From the NCBI GenBank assembly GCA_945643825.1, contig CALZEZ010000035.1:1-9464 (forward strand): DNA of 9,464 nucleotides, given 5' to 3'. Made by a program: the position numbers and the translations under genes. The notes under the pieces are model-generated. The model made no database searches. It was given only the letters and a program-made list of their open reading frames with translations, and was not told the DNA's origin. Of the stretch, positions 1 to 6,505 are shown piece after piece (positions within the stretch are counted from its first letter, which is position 1; each line of letters begins with the position of its first letter). The stretch is from an uncultured Lachnospiraceae bacterium (GTDB taxonomy: Bacteria; Bacillota; Clostridia; Lachnospirales; Lachnospiraceae).

Positions 1-1308
1 ATCCCGCATGACCGGGTACATCCTGCGAAGAAACGTCTCGTCCCCGGTATAAAGATAATGTGTCCAGATATGGGTACAGAGCCATGCCGCACCCTGTGTC
101 CAGTAGGTCGCCGGGATATAGATATCCTGCGGTGCACAGTCACCCCACAGGTCAGTGTTGTGATGCGCGACAAAGCCGCGGCAGCCATACATATTCTTTG
201 CCACCCTTCGCCCGTTTTCCCACATGCGGAGCAGATGGTCAAACAGCGGCAGATGACATTCCGAAAGCCCGCAGACCTCTGCCGGCCAGTAATTCATCTC
301 GGTATTGATATTAATGGTAAACTTGGAATCCCATGCCGGCTCCATCCGCTCATTCCAGATTCCCTGCAGGTTTGCCGGAAGGCTTCCGGGGCGACTGCTG
401 GACATCAGAAGGTATCTGCCAAAATCAAAATATCTGGTCAGTTTTTCTCCCTCTTCGTCCCCGGTATCAACTTTTAAGCTCACTGCTCCAAACAGTCTCT
501 GATAATCCTGTTCATGATCCTGCAAAAGCTTTTCATAGCCATCCGAGGCGGCCCGGTCAAGCACCTCGTTTAACTTTTGTTCGAAATCTTTTTCATAAAA
601 GGAGGTTTCACAGCCTACATATATGGTCACCTGCTTTACGTCACGCACGACAAGCTGTTCTCCGATAATCCGACAGCTTCCACCGGAAGCTAACGCACGC
701 ACCGCCATGCGGTAGCTCACACCGCCATCGCCGAGGGTGCCCTCCAAATAAATCGTCTGCTCGTCAAGCTTTCCCACCCTGTTATAAAAACGCCCTCTGG
801 AAAGAAGGGCATCAAAGGAGAGCGTTCCCTCGAGTGCCTGCATATGCACGGCAATCACACCATGCGGGTAGGAGGAGAGGTAGGTTTTCCTGCAGTGGCA
901 TGCTCCTCTTTGATATTCCTCAAGGACAGCCCCTTTTTCCATATCCAGTATTCTCTGATAAGCCTCCGGCTCCTGCCCGGTCTGTGTCCGCCACCGGTAG
1001 TTAATCTCCAGATTGCCGAGTGGCTGGTAGGGACGCTCACTCTGTGGAGTTCCGGAGAGTGCCAGGCTTGCAAGCTCCTCCGCCTGCGGGATTTTGCCGT
1101 CTAAAATGTATTGTCTGATCTGCTCCAGGTTTTCCTTTGCATCCGGGTTAACGCGGTCCTGCGGTCCGCCATACCAAATGCTGTCCTGGTTAAGCATCAA
1201 AAGCTCCCTGTCCGTTCCACCAAATACCATGGCTCCCAGTCTGCCATTTCCAATCGGAAGTGCTTCGTTCCATTCCCTTGCGGGTCTCTCAAAAATAATC
1301 TGTGACAT
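1..1308 (-). CDS. GH95 family glycosidase (alpha-L-fucosidase type), C-terminus cut by window edge
   Basis: The frame is open from an ATG at 1308-1306 to the left edge (436 codons, no stop), so this is the N-terminal part of a protein whose family is usually about 750-800 residues. GH95 enzymes are inverting exo-glycosidases that release terminal alpha-1,2-L-fucose (some members L-galactose) from glycans. Visible family landmarks are LPIGNGRLGAMVFGG near residues 17-31, the TININTEMNYWPAE block at 331-344 and VAHHNTDLWG at 380-389. The NIN asparagines (333, 335) probably match the Asn pair that assists the catalytic base in the bifidobacterial enzyme AfcA; the acid Glu and the Asp would lie in the missing part. 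No signal peptide is seen at the N-terminus, so a cytoplasmic enzyme acting on imported oligosaccharides is inferred. AGAGGA sits just upstream of the ATG, and the gene follows the UPF0371 gene by 25 bases in the same direction, so the two are probably co-transcribed. The fold assignment is firm; fucosidase versus L-galactosidase specificity is not decided. Confidence 0.93.
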   Translation of the reverse strand, partial: MSQIIFERPAREWNEALPIGNGRLGAMVFGGTDRELLMLNQDSIWYGGPQDRVNPDAKENLEQIRQYILDGKIPQAEELASLALSGTPQSERPYQPLGNLEINYRWRTQTGQEPEAYQRILDMEKGAVLEEYQRGACHCRKTYLSSYPHGVIAVHMQALEGTLSFDALLSRGRFYNRVGKLDEQTIYLEGTLGDGGVSYRMAVRALASGGSCRIIGEQLVVRDVKQVTIYVGCETSFYEKDFEQKLNEVLDRAASDGYEKLLQDHEQDYQRLFGAVSLKVDTGDEEGEKLTRYFDFGRYLLMSSSRPGSLPANLQGIWNERMEPAWDSKFTININTEMNYWPAEVCGLSECHLPLFDHLLRMWENGRRVAKNMYGCRGFVAHHNTDLWGDCAPQDIYIPATYWTQGAAWLCTHIWTHYLYTGDETFLRRMYPVMRD

Positions 1309-1333
1309 GTTTTTCCTCTTTTTTCATCAGGCT

Positions 1334-2794
1334 TTATTCGGTTTTGGGCTCACAGGTTACGTTACAGCCCATCTTCTTGAAGGTATTGAAATCGACCGAA
1401 GATAAGATCACACTCGAGTGCACCTGACAACCCTTGAGCTTGGACAGCTGTTCGAGTGCCATTGCCGCTGTATCATTGACCGCTGCTGTCGCAGAAAGGG
1501 CAATGAGTACCTCATCGGTATGAAGCCTCGGATTCTTGCTTCCGAGATACTGGGTCTTCAGCTTCTGAATCGGTGCAATCGACTCGGGAGAGAGGATCTT
1601 TACCTCATGCGGAATTCCTGCAAGTACCTTTAAAGCATTCATCAGAGCTGCTGCACTGGCGCCAAGCAGGTCACCGGTCTTGCCGGTAATAATCGTTCCA
1701 TCGGCGAGCTCAATCGCCGCAGCGGGCATACCAGTGCTTTCCGCACGCAAAAGTGCCGGTGTCACCGTCGGACGGTCGCTTGTCGCAAGCTCCTCCTGAT
1801 TCATCAGAAGCTCGATCTTATTGACCTCCTCCTGCTCTCTCTTGCCCTGCGCCACGCCGACTACCGCCTCGTAATAACGTCTGATAATCTCCTGTCTGGA
1901 GGCATCACGGCACGCCTCATCATCAAAGATACAGTTGCCCGCCATATTGACACCCATGTCAGTCGGTGACGCATAGGGGCTGCTGCCATAGATTTTCATA
2001 AAAATCGCATTTAGAACCGGATAGATTTCCACATCGCGGTTGTAGTTGACCGTTGTCACGCCATAGGCTTTTAAGTGATAAGGGTCAATCATATTGACAT
2101 CATTTAAATCTGCCGTCGCTGCCTCATAGGCAAGATTCACCGGGTGGTCGAGAGGCAGATTCCAGATTGGGAAGGTCTCGTATTTCGCATAACCGGCACG
2201 GACGCCTCGTTTATGCTCGTGATAAAGCTGTGACAGACAGGTCGCCATCTTGCCGCTTCCGGGTCCCGGCGCTGTAACCACCACAAGCGGTCTGGTCGTC
2301 TTAATATAGTCGTTCTTTCCAAAGCCCTCCTCGCTGACAATCGTGGAGACGTTGGTCGGATAGCCCGGTATGGTGTAGTGATGATAAACCCGGATACCAA
2401 GCTTCTCTAAACGCTTCTGAAATAATACGGCGCTGTGCTGCTTCGCATAGCGGGTGAGCACCACGCTTCCCACATAGAGACCACGACCGGAAAACTCGTC
2501 GATCAGCCGGATCACATCGAGGTCATAGGTAATGCCGAGATCCCCACGGATTTTATTTTTCTCAATATCATCCGCGCTCACTACCATGACGATCTCCGCC
2601 TGGTCGGCAAGCTGCATCAGCATCTGAAGCTTACTGTCTGCCGCAAAGCCCGGAAGAACGCGGGCTGCATGATAGTCGTCAAAAAGCTTTCCCCCGAACT
2701 CCAGATAAAGCTTGTTATCAAATTGTCCGATTCGCTCCATGATGTGCTCGGACTGCATTTTTAAATATTTGTCGTTGTCGAATCCTTTTTTCAT
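1334..2794 (-). CDS. UPF0371 / DUF1846 domain protein
   Basis: A 486-residue protein of the UPF0371 (DUF1846) family, close to the usual family length of about 490-500. Recognisable blocks are KGFDNDKYLKMQSEHIMERI at the N-terminus, KLYLEFGGKL at 28-37, a glycine-rich phosphate-loop-like TAPGPGSGK ending at residue 182, PLDHPVNLAYEAATADLNDV at about 214-233, and SSPYASPTDMGVNMAGNCI at 271-289. The loop suggests nucleotide or phosphate binding, but no biochemical role is established that I can name. There is no signal peptide or membrane segment, so it is probably cytosolic. The ATG is preceded by GAGGAGAAAG at a workable distance, and a good sigma-A promoter lies 30-60 bases upstream. It is the first gene of a likely two-gene unit with the GH95 enzyme, and is divergent from the esterase genes. 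The family call is confident; function is unknown. Confidence 0.93.
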   Translation of the reverse strand: MKKGFDNDKYLKMQSEHIMERIGQFDNKLYLEFGGKLFDDYHAARVLPGFAADSKLQMLMQLADQAEIVMVVSADDIEKNKIRGDLGITYDLDVIRLIDEFSGRGLYVGSVVLTRYAKQHSAVLFQKRLEKLGIRVYHHYTIPGYPTNVSTIVSEEGFGKNDYIKTTRPLVVVTAPGPGSGKMATCLSQLYHEHKRGVRAGYAKYETFPIWNLPLDHPVNLAYEAATADLNDVNMIDPYHLKAYGVTTVNYNRDVEIYPVLNAIFMKIYGSSPYASPTDMGVNMAGNCIFDDEACRDASRQEIIRRYYEAVVGVAQGKREQEEVNKIELLMNQEELATSDRPTVTPALLRAESTGMPAAAIELADGTIITGKTGDLLGASAAALMNALKVLAGIPHEVKILSPESIAPIQKLKTQYLGSKNPRLHTDEVLIALSATAAVNDTAAMALEQLSKLKGCQVHSSVILSSVDFNTFKKMGCNVTCEPKTE

Positions 2795-2829
2795 TGTCTG
2801 TCACTTTCTCCTCACTCGTATCTGCTATT

Positions 2830-2858
2830 AGTATAGTAAGGATTTTTTGACGCGTCAA
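2830..2858 (-). promoter_or_regulatory. Sigma-A-type promoter for the UPF0371-GH95 unit
   Basis: Read on the minus strand, -35 TTGACG (2858-2853), a 17-base spacer, and -10 TATACT (2835-2830). Five of six bases match consensus in each box and the spacing is ideal. The predicted start near 2823 gives a leader of about 29 bases containing the GAGGAG Shine-Dalgarno site. The -35 box forms half of a palindrome, described separately. Confidence 0.75.
2847..2858. promoter_or_regulatory. 12-base perfect palindrome covering the -35 box (possible operator)
   Basis: TTGACGCGTCAA reads identically on both strands. Its right half is the -35 box of the minus-strand promoter. A dimeric regulator bound here would occlude RNA polymerase, so a repressor operator is plausible. 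No regulator gene is present in the window, and a chance palindrome is possible because one half is already constrained by the -35 consensus. Confidence 0.4.
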
Positions 2859-2868
2859 TGAAATCTGT

Positions 2869-2897
2869 TTGCATCCGCCCCTTAATTCGAGTATTCT
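2869..2897 (+). promoter_or_regulatory. Possible promoter for the esterase-esterase-methyltransferase unit
   Basis: TTGCAT at 2869-2874 and TATTCT at 2892-2897 are separated by 17 bases, which would start transcription near 2904 and give a leader of about 42 bases. The boxes match consensus only moderately (3/6 and 4/6). An alternative -10-like TATATT at 2917-2922 lacks a good -35 and lies close to the ribosome binding site. Confidence 0.35.
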
Positions 2898-2946
2898 ATA
2901 GCTAGAGTAAAATCTATATATTATCAAAGAAAAGAGAGGGTAAAAA

Positions 2947-3735
2947 ATGGGTGTAGTAAGGTATACGTTTCTCTCAGACACCTTAGGAGAGCAGGTCAAT
3001 GTCAATGTGATTCTGCCGTCCTTTGAGCTGTGGAGAGACAGACAGGGCAGTGAGGCCTATTATCGCGAATATGGAAGAAAGAAGACCTTATATCTTCTGC
3101 ATGGAGGCTCCGACGACAGCTCAATGTATCTGCGCCGGACCCGAATTGAGGAGTATGCCATGGAATATGACATGGCTGTCGTAATGCCGGAGGTCAAAAA
3201 CAGCTTCTATTCCAACATGATTCACGGCAAGAATTATTTTACCTACTTAAGTGAGGAACTTCCACGTGTCATGGAGCATGTTTTTCCTCTGTCAAAGGAT
3301 CCGGGGGATCGCTATGTTCTCGGCAACTCCATGGGCTCCCACGGCGCACTTAAATGGGTACTAAACCGTCCGGATTTCTTTGCGGCTGCCGGTGGTATGT
3401 CCGGTGCAGGGGATCTCGAGGAGCTTGGCTTCTACAACGAGTCTCTTCCCAGAGTTCTCAATTCCTTTGGAACACTCGAGCAGTACCGGGGCAGCATGAA
3501 TGATTTTAAGCATCTTGTCAGGAAGCATAAGGAGGAAGGAACCAGAATTCCACCTATCGCTCTATGCTGCGGCAGGCAGGATGGCTTCTATGAGGGTGCA
3601 AGGCTTTTTGCAGGCTACCTGAAGGAGCAGGAGCTGGACGTGACCTTTATGGAGCAGGATGGTGCCCACACCTGGGAATACTGGGACGCAATGCTTCCAA
3701 AAATGTTAAAAGTAATGGTAAAGGGGGAACAGTAG
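2947..3735 (+). CDS. Alpha/beta-hydrolase esterase, esterase D/EstA-like (first paralog)
   Basis: A 262-residue serine esterase of the putative-esterase family (PF00756 type: esterase D, tributyrin esterase, feruloyl or acetyl-xylan esterases). The oxyanion-hole region is LYLLHGG at 48-54. The nucleophile elbow is GNSMG with Ser128, the probable acid is Asp212 in CGRQD, and the base is His241 in GAHTWEYWD, so the catalytic triad looks complete. No signal peptide or membrane segment is seen, so it is probably cytosolic. AGAGAGGG lies just before the ATG. It is the first gene of a plus-strand unit and is followed after one base by a paralogous esterase. Compared with that paralog it has an insertion of roughly a dozen or more residues after VILPSFELW (about 26-46) and Asn rather than Phe before the catalytic Ser. 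The natural substrate cannot be told from the sequence; short acyl esters on sugars or S-formylglutathione-like thioesters are both family possibilities. Confidence 0.9.
   Translation: MGVVRYTFLSDTLGEQVNVNVILPSFELWRDRQGSEAYYREYGRKKTLYLLHGGSDDSSMYLRRTRIEEYAMEYDMAVVMPEVKNSFYSNMIHGKNYFTYLSEELPRVMEHVFPLSKDPGDRYVLGNSMGSHGALKWVLNRPDFFAAAGGMSGAGDLEELGFYNESLPRVLNSFGTLEQYRGSMNDFKHLVRKHKEEGTRIPPIALCCGRQDGFYEGARLFAGYLKEQELDVTFMEQDGAHTWEYWDAMLPKMLKVMVKGEQ
3721..3727 (+). promoter_or_regulatory. Ribosome binding site of the second esterase, inside the end of the first
   Basis: AAGGGGG lies in the last codons of the upstream esterase gene, about 9 bases before the ATG at 3737. The upstream stop codon (TAG, 3733-3735) is one base from that ATG, so translational coupling between the two esterases is likely. 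Confidence 0.7.
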
Positions 3736-3736
3736 A

Positions 3737-4507
3737 ATGGGTATGCTGCACTTTGATCTGATGTCTGAAAAGCTGGGGTATCAAAACAGTCTCTATGTCA
3801 TCCTTCCCGACTGCGTACGCGAGGGGGAAGCACCGGAGGGTATTTTATACCTGCTGCACGGCGGTACCGGAAACGGTCTGGACTGGATCCGCTATTCCTC
3901 CATTGAGCGTTATTCGTGGCCGTATAAGCTCGCTGTTGTCATGACAGAGACAGACGGAAGCAATTTCTATGCGGATATGGTACATGGCTATTCCTATTTT
4001 TCGTATCTGACCGAGGAGGTTCCAAATACGTTAGAAGCACTTCTTCCGATTCTGAAGGGCGTAGAGAAGCGCTATGTTGCCGGTTTCTCCATGGGTGGCT
4101 ACGGTGCCTTTAAGTGGGCGTTCAACAAGCCGGATTATTTCACGGCGGCTGCCAATCTCTCAGGTGTGTCCTTCGTCATGGATATCTTAAGCAACCCGGA
4201 GCATCAATTGCCCGGTAAGCTTGCGATGATCGAGAACAATTGGGGAAGTCTGGATGCCCTGCGAGGCAGTATCAGCGATTCCAAGGCTTGGATTGACAAT
4301 GCGGTGGCAAATAAGACGAAGCTGCCAAAGCTTTTTGCCGCAATCGGAACGGAGGATCCGTCCTACGCTCTGTGTCAGGATTATCTGGCATATTGTGATA
4401 AAATGGGTGTGCCGATCCACTATGAGGAAATGCCCGGCGGTCATGTCTGGGAAGTGTGGGATGAAATGATCAAGCGCTTCTTAGCCTTTGCTATTGATAA
4501 GAAGTAA
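3737..4507 (+). CDS. Alpha/beta-hydrolase esterase, esterase D/EstA-like (second paralog)
   Basis: A 256-residue serine esterase of the same PF00756-type family as its upstream neighbour. HGG (41-43) forms the oxyanion region, GFSMG carries the nucleophile Ser118, Asp207 in IGTEDPSY is the likely acid, and His236 in GGHVWEVWD is the base. The triad is therefore intact. Over the core block from FY(S/A)(N/D)M(I/V)HG through the nucleophile to SG, about half of the residues match the first esterase by eye, so the pair arose from an old tandem duplication. No secretion signal is seen. The ATG is one base after the upstream stop, with AAGGGGG as ribosome binding site. The methyltransferase gene begins 20 bases after its stop. 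Substrate is unknown; a role in trimming acyl groups from imported carbohydrates is only a guess from the nearby glycosidase. Confidence 0.9.
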   Translation: MGMLHFDLMSEKLGYQNSLYVILPDCVREGEAPEGILYLLHGGTGNGLDWIRYSSIERYSWPYKLAVVMTETDGSNFYADMVHGYSYFSYLTEEVPNTLEALLPILKGVEKRYVAGFSMGGYGAFKWAFNKPDYFTAAANLSGVSFVMDILSNPEHQLPGKLAMIENNWGSLDALRGSISDSKAWIDNAVANKTKLPKLFAAIGTEDPSYALCQDYLAYCDKMGVPIHYEEMPGGHVWEVWDEMIKRFLAFAIDKK

Positions 4508-4527
4508 GAAAGGAAACCGATTCGTAC

Positions 4528-5619
4528 ATGGAAGCATTAAGGGAAGCATGGGATGCGGGTCTTGCCGACCGTCCCTCCAAAATTATCCTGAGTAAGCCGG
4601 GGAAAGCACAGACCTACAAAAAAATTGTGCTGGTGCGCAAGAAGGATTATTACCAGATGGAGCAATATACCGACAAGCAGGTTTTTCACCGCAATGTGGC
4701 ACCGGATGCGCTCACTGACACGGTGTACCCACTGCTTGAAGGATCGTATGGTCAGTGCAATATTCTCGGCAGCCGTTACGAGCATGTTTTTCTCGTGTCG
4801 AAAAAAGGAACCGTCACCTGTAGGAGGATTGCACGGGCAAACGCTTGCTCCGACACAGATGCTTCGTCAATTGCTTCACACAATCGTCAGAAGCATTATC
4901 TGCTTGAGGAAGGAACCATAATCCCGCCGCTTGTGGATATGGGAGTCTTTACCCGCGAGGGAAAGGTCGTCCGCTCCATGTACGACAAGTATAAGCAGAT
5001 CAACCGCTTTGTGGAAATCATAGACGACGAGGTGAAAAAGCAAAAGCTCACGCACCTGTCCGTCATTGATTTCGGCTGTGGAAAATCGTATCTCACATTC
5101 ATTCTGTATTATTATTTCACACAGATTCGTAAGCTTCCGGTTGATATGATCGGCTTGGACCTAAAGGAAGACGTCATCCGCCACTGCAATGAGGCCGCGG
5201 CAAAATACGGCTACGAGCATCTGCATTTTGAGCTCGGAGACATCAATGGCTATACCTGCGACACTCCTGTCGATATGGTGATCACGCTGCACGCCTGTGA
5301 TACGGCAACGGATTATGCGCTTTACAACGCAATCTGCTGGAATGCACGAATGATTTTCTCGGTTCCCTGCTGTCAGCACGAGGTCAATGCCGGGATGAAG
5401 CCGGCGAATCTGGAGCTTTTTAGTCATTACGGCATTATAAAGGAACGCATGTCCGCACTCTTAACCGATGCGGTTCGTGCCAATCTTCTGGAGCTATGCG
5501 GTTACAAGACACAGGTTTTGGAATTCATCGACTTTGCACATACGCCGAAGAATCTCCTCATCCGTGCCGTAAAGCGCCCCACTACGCCAAAGAGTACCCT
5601 GCTTTCCTGCAAAAAGTAA
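4528..5619 (+). CDS. SAM-dependent methyltransferase, Methyltransf_32 (METTL25/GSTCD-like)
   Basis: A 363-residue class I methyltransferase. Motif I is VIDFGCGKSYLTF (179-191), followed by GLDLKEDVI (209-217) as the SAM-ribose acidic loop. The diagnostic blocks TLHACDTATDYAL (253-265) and SVPCCQHE (278-285) resemble bacterial proteins of the Methyltransf_32 group and the eukaryotic METTL25 and GSTCD proteins. The C-terminus holds EFIDFAHTPKNLLIRAVK (332-349). The first about 150 residues form an N-terminal domain with basic patches and no family I can name; a substrate-recognition, perhaps RNA-binding, role is speculative. The ATG is 20 bases past the second esterase, with AAAGGA about 12 bases before it, a slightly long spacing. 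It is the last gene of the plus-strand unit and ends inside the 5' arm of a hairpin. The methyl acceptor is unknown. Confidence 0.88.
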   Translation: MEALREAWDAGLADRPSKIILSKPGKAQTYKKIVLVRKKDYYQMEQYTDKQVFHRNVAPDALTDTVYPLLEGSYGQCNILGSRYEHVFLVSKKGTVTCRRIARANACSDTDASSIASHNRQKHYLLEEGTIIPPLVDMGVFTREGKVVRSMYDKYKQINRFVEIIDDEVKKQKLTHLSVIDFGCGKSYLTFILYYYFTQIRKLPVDMIGLDLKEDVIRHCNEAAAKYGYEHLHFELGDINGYTCDTPVDMVITLHACDTATDYALYNAICWNARMIFSVPCCQHEVNAGMKPANLELFSHYGIIKERMSALLTDAVRANLLELCGYKTQVLEFIDFAHTPKNLLIRAVKRPTTPKSTLLSCKK

Positions 5620-5659
5620 GTGGACTGTGCCCTGTCGGAATTTCAGGTACAGCCCACTT
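5618..5659. terminator. Imperfect hairpin between convergent genes, likely bidirectional terminator
   Basis: Arms 5618-5631 (AAGTGGACTGTGCC) and 5646-5659 (GGTACAGCCCACTT) pair over 14 positions with one A-C mismatch and one G-T wobble around a 14-base loop. On the minus strand the stem is followed by ACTTTTT, a fair U-tract, so it should end the MATE-HAD transcript. On the plus strand it is followed only by TATAT, so it would be weaker for the methyltransferase unit. The 5' arm includes the last two bases of the methyltransferase stop codon. Confidence 0.65.
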
Positions 5660-5701
5660 TATATCGTCTGCTTAAGGAGAATGGCAGAATCTAAGGATCG
5701 G

Positions 5702-6502
5702 TCAGGAGGACAGGAATCCCAGATGCTCCAAAGCACGAGCGATTCCATCCTCACTTGCCTTTCCCGTAATATAGTCTGCGATCTTAAAAAGCCCCGGATC
5801 CTCTGCATTTCCCATGACAACGCTGTGCGGCACATACCTAAGCATCGCGAGGTCATTGTTGCTGTCGCCAAAGGCGTAGGCGTCTTCAATCGGAATCGAA
5901 AAATAGTCTAACAGATATTGGATGCCGGATGCCTTGGAGTAGGGATAGGGCACAAATTCCCGGACCTCTCCACCTCTGTCAATGCATTCAAAATACGGAT
6001 CGCTGACCTTGCGAAACGTGACCAGCTGATCCGGTGTCTGATACCAGATCAAAAATTTATCACAGACAAAATCCTCCGCCTCAGGCTCATGGGACATGTC
6101 ATAGTGTCTGTCGCGAAACTCGTAGTACAGCTTTTTGGCTTTGGCATGGTGAAAGGGTCTGGAGCGGTCAAACACAACCTCCTGTCTCGATTCAAAGAGA
6201 ATATCAACATCCGTTTCTCTTGCCGCATGAAGGAGCTTTTGTACCATCTCATGACTCTGATAATGGTAGAAGAGCTCCTGTTCTTTATAGTAGATGTTTG
6301 TTCCGCAGCCGCACACATAGCCGTCAAAGCCAATCGCACGGAAGCGTGGCTCGACATTCTGAAAGCATCTGCCGGTGTTGATAAACATCAGGTGTCCCGC
6401 AGCTCTTGCTTTTCTTATCGAAGTGACAACGCTGTCCGGAATCGAACCGTCAATTTCCGAGGTCAGCGTTCCGTCAATGTCAAAAAAGGCTATCTTTCTC
6501 AT
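5702..6502 (-). CDS. Cof-type HAD-IIB family phosphatase
   Basis: A 266-residue HAD-superfamily hydrolase, the usual length for the Cof/YbiV-like IIB class that dephosphorylates sugar phosphates, nucleotides or cofactor phosphates in the cytosol. Motif I is FFDIDGTL with nucleophile Asp8 and Asp10. Motif II is FINTGR with Thr43. The C2 cap lies roughly between residues 80 and 185, Lys190 in YSKASG is motif III, and AFGDSNNDLAML (210-221) with Asp213 and Asp217 is the magnesium-binding motif IV. All key residues are present. The start lies 3 bases after the stop of the MATE gene, with the ribosome binding site inside the last MATE codons, so the two are co-transcribed and probably translationally coupled. 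The specific substrate cannot be predicted for this class from sequence alone. Confidence 0.93.
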   Translation of the reverse strand: MRKIAFFDIDGTLTSEIDGSIPDSVVTSIRKARAAGHLMFINTGRCFQNVEPRFRAIGFDGYVCGCGTNIYYKEQELFYHYQSHEMVQKLLHAARETDVDILFESRQEVVFDRSRPFHHAKAKKLYYEFRDRHYDMSHEPEAEDFVCDKFLIWYQTPDQLVTFRKVSDPYFECIDRGGEVREFVPYPYSKASGIQYLLDYFSIPIEDAYAFGDSNNDLAMLRYVPHSVVMGNAEDPGLFKIADYITGKASEDGIARALEHLGFLSS

Positions 6503-6505
6503 AGC

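Noticed and set aside
58..1405. Several plus-strand open frames of 65-139 codons
   Set aside because: They are antisense to the GH95 gene and the end of the UPF0371 gene, lack recognisable motifs and overlap one another.
2718..3005. 95-codon minus-strand frame across the divergent region
   Set aside because: It spans the promoter region and overlaps the starts of two well-supported genes in other frames; no family similarity is visible.
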